In this document: in pieces, positions 43,535-56,454 of the stretch
How positions within the stretch are numbered: the first letter of the stretch is position 1
How the letters are laid out: each line of letters begins with the position of its first letter
Source of the DNA: Phymorhynchus buccinoides
Taxonomy: Eukaryota; Mollusca; Gastropoda; Neogastropoda; Raphitomidae
NCBI GenBank assembly: GCA_017654935.2
Contig: CM065684.1
Location: forward strand, 58,815,756-58,879,755
Length of the DNA: 64,000 bases
Reading direction: 5' to 3'
Notes under the pieces: generated by a model
What the model was told of the DNA's origin: nothing
The model's database searches: none
The model's input: only the letters and a program-made list of their open reading frames with translations
Translations under genes and position numbers: made by a program

Positions 43535-44240
43535 ATGATGCCGGAGAGGTTCGAGCAAAGCCGCCATGCAAAACAGCACCAGTCGCCACAGAATATTTCT
43601 TCATACTTTGTTGTATTGCAATTATTTTATTATATTCCTTTAGTTCTGCTTAGTGATAGCATTGACAGATTTTTAATCTGGGTTTTTTGTGGTCAAATAA
43701 ATTATTATAATTACAAATTAGCAGAGATACGAAAAAAGCCAAATAATTACATCTTAAAAAATATACAAGCAAAGGGAGATAACTTGTACTTATGTACAAT
43801 AGACTCTTTTTTTGCTGTCTGAACTTCTGTTATGGGCTGTTGCGCCCACGCACTGATTTTTCAGGTCGCAGAACCCAAAATCAGTGGTCCAAGGGGGGTG
43901 AATCTATGTTAGGCAATCAGGAGGCAACCATTGGAGAAGACACTGCACTGCTGCTGAGTCACTTCAGTGAAGCCTGTTCTGAGCTAAAATACGCAGGGCA
44001 CCACCTACTAAGTTCCCTACTGATGACAATAATGTTTTAGTCACAGAGCCAGCGTGAGTAAAGTTTTCCTCCGAGTGCGCCACTACGTCCTTCCATCAAC
44101 AGCTCCCCAGAACATCCCGGGATACTGTTCCCCATGACTTTAACCTGAATGCATCAAGGGCATAGACTGGATTGAAAAAATACAATTGGTCACTATGAGA
44201 ACAGGAATGCAATATGACAGAATTTGAGACAAGGTGGGTT
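43535..44240. other. No gene seen
   Basis: Unidentified sequence. A short CAGGTCGCAGAACCC..GTGAATCTA stretch at 43864-43905 is distantly like 1604-1645. Confidence 0.4.
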
Positions 44241-44293
44241 TGTGTGTGTGTGTGTGTGTGTGTTCAGAGGCAGTGTGGATGGATCTCTCTGTG
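44241..44293 (+). repeat. Direct repeat of 43414-43469 (acceptor-like)
   Basis: (GT)n, TTCAGAGGCAGTGTGGATGG, ATCTCTCTGTG, nearly identical to the candidate exon start at 43440. Confidence 0.85.
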
Positions 44294-44469
44294 ATCATGG
44301 CAGGGTTATTCTATGAATTTTTCATAATCATATTCTAGCCCTAGAACCTGCAATGTTGCTAATGAAATTAAAGCAACTCTCTCAGAATCGCATCCGTCAA
44401 ATTGATGAAGCTGGACTATGTGGTTTCAGTCTTCCCATAGCACTCTCACTCTATGTAGTAGTGGGTCCA

Positions 44470-44560
44470 GGACCGAAAAAAGTCTCACCTCTGATGGGAT
44501 TCGAACCTAAGACTTCCGAGCCACTAGTCCGCAACACTACCACTGCGTCACGGTGTTCCT
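44470..44560 (-). mobile_element. tRNA-like SINE head
   Basis: Minus strand: CCGTGACGCAGTGGTAGTG (A-box-like TGACGCAGTGG) and GGTTCGAATCC (B box consensus) about 35 bases on. tRNA-like but without an obvious acceptor stem match, so a SINE head or tRNA pseudogene. It straddles the left edge of the 44549 block. Confidence 0.6.
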
Positions 44561-44850
44561 GTGAATTTAGCATTTTTAGCCTGGAACAATGTCCCAACAC
44601 ATTGCTTATTGGATCGTACAGGATACAGTTTCTTTAAAAAAAAAGAACATTTCTATTGTGGTGCATTCATGCTTTATTTATTTTTTATATATTCACTTAT
44701 TTTTGCAAAACGATGTAGTAGTAAGTAAAGTTTTCTTCTTTTTTTCTTCTTCTTTTTTTTGAGTTACATCGTGTGGCAATAATAATAATAATAATAATAA
44801 TGAAATATGACTCAGTGAGACGGTCACATGATACAAAGTATTGTTTACTA

Positions 44851-46432
44851 CAGTACTCCCCGTTTATAGTAATCTCGGTTATAAGAAATTTCGGTTACAG
44901 TAAAGGAAAGCACTGGCTCCCGGCCAAAGGTCTACTGTTTTATTACTAAATAGACCTCGGATAGTAGCAACTCGGTTATAATAAAAAAAAACTGCTATAG
45001 TAAAGTTACTTTTGGTTCCCCACAGGACTGGCTCCTCGGTTACAATATAAAAAAAAAGTCCTCTTCGTGACCTTTGTAAATACCTCACTAATGTATGTGT
45101 CAGTCTCACCACTCCCCCCACCCACCCATAATAACAACTGGGTTATAATTAAAATTTAAAAAACTCCTATAGTAAAGTCATTTGTGGTTCCTCTTCGTTA
45201 CAATAAAAAAAATTGTCCTCTTCCTGACCTTTGTAAATACGTCATCAATGTATACGTCACAGTCTCACTACTCCCTCTACCCACCTTCAACGAAATTGAA
45301 AGGCACTCAAAAACATGTTTCTTTCCCCTCATTACTTAGTGGAAAAAAATGAATCTGAAAAAAAAATATATATACAGCCGAATCCGCTTATAAGAAACTC
45401 GCTTATAAGAAAACTCGCTTACAATGAAGCAAACAAAAATTTCCCTGCCGAACTTCTTCTTTCTTATCTATGATCAAAACTGGGATATAAGAAACTCGCT
45501 TATAAGAAAACTCGGTTATAAGCAAGCAATTTTTTTTCTCCCATCCGCAATGGAAACTTGGATATAAGAACATTATGTCATACAAGAGAGTTGGTTTGCA
45601 GTTCATTTTCTTATAAGCGAGTTCTATTTACTTATAAGCGAATTACCATTGACAACATTTTCTTAAAGACCCCCCAGATCACGAGTCAAAATCACGGGTT
45701 CCACCTGTTTTCCTTTCTTATAGCTGGTACAAAATCTTGTTTTGACCAGGTTTGACTCCCATACAAATGCCCCCAAATTGAAAACGAAACATTTTAAAGA
45801 GCAGCCTCAATTTGAAGTTGGGGAATTTGTATGTGGGTCACAGCTACCCAGAAAAAAACAAGGGATTTAATCGTGTTTGGTCAGTGTGTCTTTAAAAGTG
45901 AGTTGGACCTGAACTGAAAGGATGTTCCGAGAAAATTGAAGTCGTTCCAAAAAGGGAAAGTTTACATCAAACCAGTTGTGTCACAGACATTCTAAACAGT
46001 ACAGGCACTAGATTACAAGACTAATTGAGTTGTTTTTGTTCCTTTATTCCATACTTTCCTTCAGTATTCTGTGCAAAATAAATGTTGAGCAGAAGAAAAA
46101 AATATGAGTACTTTTGTGTTGGTGGTAGAGAGACAAGGGAAAAAACTTCAAAATGTTTTCTTATATCTGAGTTTCGGATATAAGAAAACTTGGATAAACA
46201 AAACATCATCTCCCTTCGATTTTCTTATAACCGAGTTTTGCTGTATTTTGATTTGATGATGGGTTTATATTTAGTATTTTACGTTAGCTTTGACTTTGAA
46301 AAACGTCATCGGATAAGATAAAAAAAATACCATCAAAACTTTACTATATCCGAACATCGTTTATAAGAAAAACCTGTTATAGTAAAGGAAAAGCCTTGCT
46401 CCCCTGCACTTTACTATAAGCGGGGTGTACTG
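44851..46432. mobile_element. pogo-like TIR element with a nested relative (copy A)
   Basis: Ends CAGTACTCCCCGTTTATAG and CTATAAGCGGGGTGTACTG, flanked by TA. Inside, 45375-46243 is a second element with ends CAGCCGAATCCGCTTATAAG and CTTATAACCGAGTTTTGCTG, also flanked by TA. Many internal TTATAAGAAAAC / CGGTTATAAG inverted motifs. No transposase frame, so non-autonomous. Confidence 0.82.
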
Positions 46433-48884
46433 TAGTCCCTTTTTCTACACCACTTCCACTTCTCTGTAAAAACCAACTCCATTTATTTCAGTAATTCGAA
46501 TCCATCTGAAAAGATTGTGACAATATAATCACACTTTCTTCAAATATCAATAAGTAATCAATTTCAATATGTAACACAAACGTTAATACATGTACCGGTA
46601 TCTAGATTATGAGTTCCATTTCTGAATAAACTTTTCATCTTGGATCAAAGTGTGTGCTCTATGCATAGTTGAATACGGAAGATTTTTTTCTTGTTGTCTG
46701 AGTGAATATTTGTATGCAGTTGCTTCATGGAAATGTTCTTTTCATAATTTTTCAACAGCCTAGACATTAGGCGGTATGTGTGTATATGTGCGTGTGTGCA
46801 AGGAATCAGCGAGATTTGGGTGTGTAATAGACATGAGGACTATTTTTAAGATTTGTGTTCATTATACAACTAATTATAAAAAGATCAGTTTGGGGGGGTG
46901 GGGGGGGGGGGGGGGGTGGGGGGGGGGGGGTGGGGAGGGGGGTATGGAGGGGACACAAAGACTGATCACTGTATAAGTGTATTGTTTTTTTTATGAATGT
47001 GTCTGTAGAAATAAGAGGTGTGAAAAAAGTTGTTTTGTTGTAGTTGATTTTCTAGGGTTTTTTGTGGGGGAAGGGTAAGACAGTTTTGAAAGAATTGTTT
47101 TTGTTATGCAATTACTGGACAACATGAGCACATTGTTAGTTCCCGAGCGAAGCCTGTAAGCGTCTGTGCGTGCGTGCATCCTGCCGCGTTTTCTTGAAAA
47201 CCATTCAATCTGTTTCAATCATTTTGAGTGTATGAATTGTAGAGGATATTACCTATTGCCTGATTGCTTCAGTTTTACTTTTAAGGTCAAGGTCATGCTG
47301 ATTAAGGAATTCAACCCCCAAAACACTTAATCAGAAATATCTCGCACACAGGTTGTTCTTGAGGGTGATCCAGGTGAACCACCACTAAGGACCACCCTGG
47401 ATCAACCGCAGGAACAACCTGGATCAGCCTGAGGGTGATCGAGGGTGATCCTGAGGGTGATCCAGGGTGTAGGGAAGAGGAGGTAGGGGGTGTAACGGGC
47501 AAAGGACATGTCTGCTGCCTGGTTCAGCCGCTCGGGAACTTATCTGCTGGTCAGCGATCCACTTGATTTTGCTTGTTTTTGTGAGGGGATGGGGGGTGGT
47601 AAAAGAGATTTGAAACAATTGTTTTTTAACATTCAGTTAATTTTAAAAATGTCGGCCAGTTTTTGAATTTGGGGTATGTTGGAGACATAATTATTGATTG
47701 TAATAAACAATCACAGCGTTGTGATTATATTGTGCTTGCTCACTTTTCATCAGGCCATAACTATGGTTATGACAAAAAATGTATTACTTTATTTTTGGTT
47801 CGGGGGGGGTGGGGATACCGGGCGGGGGGTCTAGTCTTCCGTACAAATAAAGTTCCACCCCAACTTCTGGAATGTGTGTGTTTGTAACTTCAATCTAAGT
47901 CTGTTTTATTCTCTTTGACTCTGCCTTTCTGCTTGCTTTGTGTCATCGACTATCTTTCTGACTTTTGGCCCATTCCTCCTTTGAGCTCCTCCGAAATATC
48001 GGAATGTGTCGGCTGAATGCAGAGAGGAGACCAGTGAAACCTGAAAAAGGGACACATGCGTAACCCATTGTGGCCTTTATGGCCAAAGAACGCAGAAGAA
48101 GGAACGATGCACTAAAGATGCATGTTGTAAGATTCCAGTAATAGACTTAGATTTTCTTAACAACTGAAATGATGCATACTTTTCTATAACAACCACAATG
48201 CCTCTGTGATACTCATAGTGTTCAAAATGTTGTCCAACCTATTTTATCCCATGTATAATTTGCTTATGGAAACATGCATTTGCACAGCAGATATACAGCA
48301 TGCAAACAAATTTAAAGTTGGCAAGCCTATGCATTTTAATAATAATAATTGAATTTAGAAAGTGGCTTCACCTGCAAACATTATTCATTTTGAAAATTGG
48401 CTTGCAATCAAATACCAAGTAGCTTCAGTCAAAAGTCAAAGCATTGAAGTACATCAGCATCTCAAATAAATAAATAAATTTATTAATCGATCAATCAAGT
48501 AACTAATCAGCAAATTTAATTTTTATCCTTTAAAAAATATGAGAAAAACAGTAGAATGTAGAGCTTACAACATAACACATACTGTAAGGGTATGTGCACA
48601 TTAATCTGCAACCTGCAGATTCTGTACAAACCCCATTCCCACGCGGAAACTCATCTGCAAACCCACCCGCTTATTAGTTACATAAGTGAATGGGGTTTAT
48701 GTAAGGAGCTTGCCGGTTGGGGATCTAATACATGTGCATAACCCCTTAGACAAGAGTTTGAAAATTCAACCTACGATACGATATTAGATACAGTACTTGG
48801 TGAGGCATCAAATGTGATCAATGAATACTTAAAATTTGAGCTAATACATGGAAAAGTGACATGCACACACCTACTCGCTTCCCC
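46433..48884. other. No gene seen; G-tract, hairpin, old repeat (copy A)
   Basis: G-rich tract at 46889-46941 (runs of up to ten G). An imperfect hairpin at about 47350-47425 pairs CAGGTTGTTC with GAACAACCTG and GATCCAGG with CCTGGATC. 47850-47990 is related to 36788. No exon recognised. Confidence 0.6.
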
Positions 48885-49034
48885 TTCACTGCTTTCCTTT
48901 TTCCAGCAGTCAAAAATCCTCATGCAAAAACAAAATTGGGTGGTGCGCCTCTGGCTGCGACTCGCTCTCCCAGGTGGGAGAAACCCTAATTTCACAGAAA
49001 CGCCTCTGTGACTGTAAGGTACCTAATACCTAAT
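48885..49034 (+). mobile_element. tRNA-SINE S-A, 5' truncated (copy A)
   Basis: Only the 3' half: AATTGGGTGGTGCGCCTCTG, GAAACGCCTCTGTGACTG and tail GTACCTAATACCTAATAC. Copy B carries the complete SINE at 54259-54630. Confidence 0.88.
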
Positions 49035-49373
49035 ACACACATAGTGACAAACACACAAGACACAAACACACAACCATTTACCGTTATAGACCATAACGAG
49101 AAGTGGATAGACGTTTTTAAACACAAGCTGACTATGTGCACACACAATACACATTATATAAAGATTAAACAGTAAGGTTTTAGATGAAATAACACAGTGC
49201 AGGGGCGGATCTGAAGGGGGTTTCCAGGGTTTACGCACCCCCCGCTCCGCGACCCCCCCAACCCCTCAATCAAAAATCTTTGCCCCAAGCACGTACCTTG
49301 TACAATGGTAAAAAGAAGAAATAGCCAATTTTGCTTCAATGACACTCAGTTGCAACATTTTGACGGGGGCTTT
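49035..49373. other. Contig end before gap (copy A)
   Basis: No gene seen. Matches 54631-54943 in copy B. Confidence 0.7.
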
Positions 49374-49873
49374 NNNNNNNNNNNNNNNNNNNNNNNNNNN
49401 NNNNNNNNNNNNNNNNNNNNNNNNNNNNNNNNNNNNNNNNNNNNNNNNNNNNNNNNNNNNNNNNNNNNNNNNNNNNNNNNNNNNNNNNNNNNNNNNNNNN
49501 NNNNNNNNNNNNNNNNNNNNNNNNNNNNNNNNNNNNNNNNNNNNNNNNNNNNNNNNNNNNNNNNNNNNNNNNNNNNNNNNNNNNNNNNNNNNNNNNNNNN
49601 NNNNNNNNNNNNNNNNNNNNNNNNNNNNNNNNNNNNNNNNNNNNNNNNNNNNNNNNNNNNNNNNNNNNNNNNNNNNNNNNNNNNNNNNNNNNNNNNNNNN
49701 NNNNNNNNNNNNNNNNNNNNNNNNNNNNNNNNNNNNNNNNNNNNNNNNNNNNNNNNNNNNNNNNNNNNNNNNNNNNNNNNNNNNNNNNNNNNNNNNNNNN
49801 NNNNNNNNNNNNNNNNNNNNNNNNNNNNNNNNNNNNNNNNNNNNNNNNNNNNNNNNNNNNNNNNNNNNNNNNN
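49374..49873. other. Assembly gap, 500 N
   Basis: Exactly 500 N, a placeholder. The sequences on both sides are the end of copy A and the start of copy B of the same ~5 kb. Confidence 0.99.
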
Positions 49874-50088
49874 TCACGGTGTTCCTGTGAATTTAGCATT
49901 TTTAGCCTGGAACAATGTCCCAACACATTGCTTATTGGATCGTACAGGATACAGTTTCTTTTAAAAAAAAGAACATTTCTATTGTGGTGCATTCATGCTT
50001 TATTTATTTTTTATATATTCACTTATTTTTGCAAAACGATGTAGTAGTAAGTAAAGTTTTCTTCTTTTTTTGAGTTACATCGTGTGGC

Positions 50089-50120
<32 letters not shown>

Positions 50121-50167
50121 AATATGACTCAGTGAGACGGTCACATGATACAAAGTATTGTTTACTA

Positions 50168-51719
50168 CAGTACTCCCCGTTTATAGTAATCTCGGTTATA
50201 AGAAATTTCGGTTACAGTAAAGGAAAGCACTGGCTCCCGGCCAAAGGTCTACTGTTTTATTACTAAATAGACCTCGGATAGTAGCAACTCGGTTATAATA
50301 AAGAAACCTGCTATAGTAAAGTTACTTTTGGTTCCCCACAGGACTGGCTCCTCGGTTACAATAAAAAAAAAAAGTCCTCTTCGTGACCTTTGTAAATACC
50401 TCACTAATGTATGCGTCAGTCTCACCACTCCCCCCACCCACCCATAATAACAACTGGGTTATAATTAAAATTTTAAAAACTCCTATAGTAAAGTCATTTG
50501 TGGTTCCTCTTCGTTACAATAAAAAAATTGTCCTCTTCCTGACCTTTGTAAATACGTCATCAATGTATACGTCACAGTCTCACTACTCCCTCTACCCACC
50601 TTCAACGAAATTGAAAGGCACTCATGTTTCTTTCCCCTCATTACTTAGTGGAAAAAAATGAATCTGAAAAAAAATATATATACAGCCGAATCCGCTTATA
50701 AGAAACTCGCTTACAATGAAGCAAACAAAATTTCCCTGCCGAACTTCTTCTTTCTTATCTATGATCAAAACTGGGATATAAAAAACTCGCTTATAAGAAA
50801 ACTCGGTTATAAGCAAGCAATTTTTTTCTCCCATCCGCAATGGAAACTTGGATATAAGAAAATTATGTCATACAAGAGAGTTGGTTTCCAGTTCATTTTC
50901 TTATAAGCGTGTTCTATTTACTTATAAGCGAATTACCATTGACAACATTTTCTTAAAGACCCCCCAGATCACGAGTCAAAATCATGGGTTCCACCTGTTT
51001 TCCTTCTTATAGCTGGTACAAAATCTTGTTTTGACCAGGTTTGACTCCCATACAAATGCCCCCAAATTGAAAACGAAACATTTTAAAGAGCAGCCTCAAT
51101 TTGAAGTTGGGGGAATTTGTATGTGGGTCACAGCTACCCAGAAAAAACAAGGGATTTAATCGTGTTTGGTCAGTGTGTCTTTAAAAGTGAGTTGGACCTG
51201 AACTGAAAGGATGTTCCGAGAAAATTGAAGTCGTTCCAAAAAGGGAAAGTTTACATCAAACCAGTTGTGTCACAGACATTCTAAACAGTACAGGCACTAG
51301 ATTACAAGACTAATTGAGTTGTTTTTGTTCCTTTATTCCATACTTTTCTTTAGTATTCTGTGCAAAATAAATGTTGAGCAGAAGAAAAAAATATGAGTAC
51401 TTTTGTGTTGGTGATAGAGAGACAAGGGAAAAAACTTCAAAATGTTTTCTTATATCTGAGTTTCGGATATAAGAAAACTTGCATAAACAAAACATCATCT
51501 CCCTTCGATTTTCTTATAACCGAGTTTTGCTGTATTTTGATTTGATGATGGGTTTATATTTAGTATTTTACGTTAGCTTTGACTTTGAAAAACGTCATCG
51601 GATAAGATAAAAAATACCATCAAAACTTTACTATATCCGAACATCGTTTATAAGAAAAACCTGTTATAGTAAAGGAAAAGCCTTGCTCCCCTGCACTTTA
51701 CTATAAGCGGGGTGTACTG
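50168..51719. mobile_element. pogo-like TIR element with nested relative (copy B)
   Basis: Same termini as 44851-46432 and nested element 50683-51532. 30 bp shorter through small indels, including one lost TTATAAGAAAACTCGC unit near 50700. Confidence 0.82.
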
Positions 51720-54258
51720 TAGTCCCTTTTTCTACACCACTTCCACTTCTCTGTGAAAACCAACTCCATTTAATTCAGTAATTCGAATCCATCTGAAAAG
51801 ATTGTGACAATATAATCACACTTTCTTCAAATATCAATAAGTAATCAATTTCAATATGTAACACAAACGTTAATACATGTACCGGTATCTAGATTATGAG
51901 TTCCCTTTCTGAATAAAGTTTTCATCTTGGATCAAAGTGTGTGCTCTATGCATAGTTGAATACGGAAGATTTTTTTCTTGTCTGAGTGAATATTTGTATG
52001 CAGTTGCTTCATGGAAATGTTCTTTTCATAATTTTTCAACAGCCTAGACATTAGGCGGTATGTGTGTATATGTGCGTGTGTGCAAGGAATAAGCGAGATT
52101 TGGGTGTGTAATAGACATGAGAACTATTTTTAAGATTTGTGTTCATTATACAACTAATTATAAAAAGATCAGTTTGTGTGTGTGTGTGGGGGGGGGGGGG
52201 GGGTATGGAGGGGACACAAAGACTGATCACTGTATAAGTGTATTGTTTTTTTTATGAATGTGTCTGTAGAAATAAGAGAGGTGTGAAAAAAGTTGTTTTG
52301 TTGTAGTTGATTTTCTAAGTTTTTTAGGGTTTTTTGTGGGGGAAGGGTAAGACAGTTTTGAAAGAATTGTTTTTGTGATGCAATTACTGGACAACATGAG
52401 CACATTGTTAGTTCCCGAGCGAAGCCTGTAAGCGTCTGTGCGTGCGTGCATCCTGCCGCGTTTTCTTGAAAACCATTCAATCTGTTTCAATCATTTTGAG
52501 TGTATGAATTGTAGAGGATATTACCTATTGCCTGATTGCTTCAGTTTTACTTTTAAGGTCAAGGTCATGCTGATTAAGGAATTCAACCCCCAAAACACTT
52601 AATCAGAAATATCTCGCACACAGGTTGTTCTTGAGGGTGATCCAGGTGAACCACCACTAAGGACCACCCTGGATCAACCGCAGGAACAACCTGGATCAGC
52701 CTGAGGGTGATCCTGAGGGTGATCCAGGGTGTAGGGAAGAGGAGGTAGGGGGTGTAACGGGCAAAGGACATGTCTGCTGCCTGGTTCAGCCGCTCGGGAA
52801 CTTATCTGCTGCTCAGCGATCCACTTGATTTTGCTTGTTTTTGTGAGGGGATGGGGGGTGGTAAAAGAGATTTGAAACAATTGTTTTTTAACATTCAGTT
52901 AATTTTAAAAATGTCGGCCAGTTTTTGAATTTGGGGTATGTTGGAGACATAATTATTGATTGTAAGAAACAATCACAGCGTTGTGATTATATTGTGCTTG
53001 CTCACTTTTCATCAGGCCATAACTATGGTTATGACAAAAAATTTATTACTTTATTTTTGGTTCGGGGGGGGTATGAGAGATTTGAAAGAGTTATTATCAC
53101 TGCTGTTAATAAAATAGTTTTATCACTTTTTTATGCTGTGATGTTTTTAAAGCAAATACGAAGCGATGCACTCCTTCCTTCCGTGGGGATACCGGGCGGG
53201 GGAGTCTTCCGTACAAATAGTTCCCCCACCTTCTGGAATGTGTGTGCTTGTAACTTCATCTAATCTGTTTATCTCTTTAACTCTGCCTTTTCCCTTGCTT
53301 TGTGTCATCGACTATCTTTCTGACTTTTGGCCCATTCTCCTTTGAGCTCCTCCGAAATATCGGAATGTGTCGGCTGAATGCAGAGAGGACACCAGTGAAA
53401 ACTGAAAAACGGACACATACGTACCCATTGTGGCCTTATGGCCAAGGAACGCAGAAGAAGAAACGATGCACTAAAGATGCATGTTGTAAGATTCCAGTAA
53501 TAGATTTACAACTGAAATGATGCATTCTTTTCTATAACAACCACAATGCCTCTGTGATACTCATAGTGTTCAAAATGTTGTCCAACCTATTTTACCCCAT
53601 GTATAATTTGCTTATGGAAACATGCATTCGCACAGCAGATATACAGCATGCAGACAAATGTAAAGTTGGCAAGCCTATGCGTTTCAATAATGATAATTGA
53701 ATTTAGAAAGTGGCTTCACCTGCAAAATTTATTCATTCTGAAAATTGGCTTGCAATCAAATACCAAGTAGCTTCAGTCAAAAGTCAAAACATTGAAGGAC
53801 ATCAGCATCTCAAATAAATAAATAAATTTATTAATCGATCAATCAAGTAACTAATCAGCAAATTTAATTTTTATCCTTTTAAAAATATGAGAAAAACAGC
53901 AGAATGTAGAGCTTACAATATAACACATACTGTAAGGGTATGTGCACATTAATCTGCAACCTGCAGATTCTGTACAAACCCCATTCCCATGCGGAAACTC
54001 ATCTGCAAACCCACCCGCTTATTAGTTACATAAGTGAATGGGGTTTCTGCAAGGAGCTTGCGGGTTGGGGATTTAATACATGTACACAACCCCTTAGACA
54101 AGAGTTTGCAAATTCAACCTACGATACGATTTTAGATACTTGGTGAGGCATCAAATGTGATCAATGAATACTTAAAATTTGAGCTAATACATGGAAAAGT
54201 GACATGCACACACACATACACACACATGTAGCCTATATTAATATGCACACAGTATAGT
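51720..54258. other. No gene seen (copy B)
   Basis: Counterpart of 46433-48884, with G-tract at 52188-52203 and hairpin at about 52620-52697. The extra segment at 53070-53185 (TATGAGAGATTTGAAAGAGT..) is absent from copy A; origin unknown. Confidence 0.6.
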
Positions 54259-54630
54259 GTAGAGTGGCACAGTGGTAGCGCGTTCATTTCGTGTCAAGTA
54301 ACCCGAGTTCGAACCTGGGTACAGGGGATTTTTCCTCTCACTTTGCAATAGGCCTTACGGTCTGAATGTGGAGTCTTTTGGATGGGACGATAAACTGAGG
54401 TCCCATGTGCCCATGCACTTAGCACACATTAAACCCAGTGGCAACGAAAAAGTTGTCATTTGGACAAAATTTACCACCCCCCTCACTCCTTTCCTTTTTC
54501 ATCAGTCAAAAATCTCATGCAAAAACAAAATTGGGTGGTGCGCCTCTGGCTGCGACGCGCTCTCCAGGTAGGAGCAACCTCAATTTCACAGAAACGCCTC
54601 TGTGACTGTAAGGTACCTAATACCTAATAC
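54259..54630 (+). mobile_element. Complete tRNA-derived SINE S-A (copy B)
   Basis: A box TGGCACAGTGG at 54265-54275, B box GTTCGAACC at 54307-54315, body with GGCCTTACGGTCTGAATG, GATGGGACGATAAACTGAGG and CATGCACTTAGCACACATTA, a second part AATTGGGTGGTGCGCCTCTG, and a tail GTACCTAATACCTAATAC. Both Pol III boxes are close to consensus. The GGGACGATAAAC..GTGCCCATGCACTTAGC body is common among molluscan tRNA-SINEs as I remember them. Confidence 0.92.
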
Positions 54631-55504
54631 ACACATAGTGACAAACACACACACACACACACACATTTACCGTATAACATCACGAGAAGTGGATAGACGT
54701 TAAAACACAAGCTGACATGTGCACACACAATATACATATATAAAGATTAAACGGTAAGGTTTTAGATGAAATAACACAGTGCAGGGGCGGATCTGAAGGG
54801 GGTTTCCAGGGTTTACGCACCCCCCCCCCCCCCCCCCCTCAATCTTTGCCCCAAGCACGCACCTTGTACAATGGTAAAAAGAAGAAAATAGCTCAAATTT
54901 TGCTTCAATGATCACTCAGTTGTAACATTTTACGGGGGCTTTGCCCCCTGGGCTCCCACAAAGCAATTACACCTTAACCAAAGACCTATGCAGATCCCTT
55001 GACTCCCCAAGGACACCCCCCTCCAGCTCCCACCACCACCTTACGAATCATTTGGTCCGCCCCTGCAGTGAACCAACAAAAAAACATCGTTCTCAGATCT
55101 GAATTTTTCATAAATAGCTAGGCGCACCCCCCCCCCCCATATTTTTTTCTCGGTTCTTTCCTTTTTTTTCCAGTCTTGCCTACTTCATCCTCTATCGTTT
55201 GCTATATTTAACACTAATTTTCATCCATTTACATAATTAAACACATGCATTCAATAATAGTAGAAGATAAAGGCAAGACGGGAAAAACGCAATGAACCAG
55301 GACTGTGACAAATGCTCCGCGGCTGTTGTGTGTACTGCACTAATAGGGGGGGGGGGGGGGGGGGGGGTCATATTAGATAATGGCCTTTATCATGACTGCG
55401 ATTAATTATTCAACAAAGATAATTAGCTCAAAAAGTTGATAAGATACAGCTTAATGTTTGGCCAGAAAGGCAGGTGTGAAAATGTGGGGAGAGCTGAGAA
55501 TGTA

Positions 55505-55535
<31 letters not shown>

Positions 55536-56454
55536 GGGGGGGGACATCTTTACCTTTACCAGATGCACAAAAGCAGAACATTGTAGGCCTCCCAGTCATC
55601 AAGTGATTCTAACTTGATTCAGACTAGATAGTAGATTACACAAGCATCATAATGGTGATCAATTGACGCTACACCCCAGGTACTGGCATCACTCCACACC
55701 ATCTGTTCGATGTACAGTATTCCACGGTCACACGCGTCTCATAAATGTTCTTGATGCTGGAAAATGTTGGTTCTTCTTCCAGGGCGTGTCGTCGCGATTG
55801 TCATCAGAAGTGGCGTGAGCAACGTACTGATCCTGATCTTGGTAGAACTGCATGACAGTAATTGATTTGGAGATTTCTTGTTGCTGCTTCAGTATTTTGT
55901 CCCTTGATCTTGCTTTCTCGCTTTTGATGTCGTTTCGCTGCTCAACAAATAATAGGCCTATTCACATGTGCTTCAAGCGACGGATGTCAGACTAGATCTA
56001 AATAAATGTTTATGTCGCTGTTGGTGTGAGATGAAAGTGTTAATTCTTTCTTTTGAAAACTGTGTTCTGCCTGAAATTCTGATCGCCTGCTGTCTTTTTT
56101 TTCCCTTCACTATTGGTGTCTCTGTCCACTGCTCTCTGCAGTAGGAACTATACTATACTCTATTCACGATGGCGACGCTCTGTCGCGTTTGAGACCGTCG
56201 TCTGCTAGGCCAAATCTGAAGATGACAAGAGTTATTTCCCTTGTTTATTAAGGATCACCGAGTCTAAGTAAAAGGACGCTCGTTCAATGGACCGTGTTGA
56301 AGTTTAGTTGAAATTGGCTCGAAATAAAGAGCCCATGATGGAAGAGGAAACACAAATTAATGCGATTTCAAAGGCTTTTGGTATGCAGAAAGTGAATAAA
56401 ATTAATGCAAAGCGCTACAGAGACAGGGAAGCGAGGATCATGCTGAGTGAAAGA
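54631..56454. other. No gene seen; several homopolymer C/G tracts
   Basis: C-run at 54820-54838, C-run at 55127-55137, G-run at 55347-55367, G-runs at 55506-55548. 55560-56450 is unidentified. 54950-55070 contains GGGGCGGATC..GTCCGCCCCTGCAG-type inverted ends (54784 and 55047), suggesting a small palindromic element. Confidence 0.5.

Larger units (their letters stand above)
44549..49373 (+). repeat. ~5-kb repeat, copy A (ends at assembly gap)
   Basis: Aligns from TCACGGTGTTCC (44547 onward) to GGGGGCTTT (49373) with 49874-54943, same order and orientation, about 98 percent by eye with several indels. It stops exactly at the N gap. The pattern equals two overlapping contig ends, see findings. 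Confidence 0.95.
49874..54943 (+). repeat. ~5-kb repeat, copy B (starts at assembly gap)
   Basis: Counterpart of 44547-49373. Differences include a longer (AAT)n at 50090, an extra ~115 bp at about 53070-53185, (GT)n at 52173 in place of G-runs, and the complete SINE at 54259. Confidence 0.95.
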
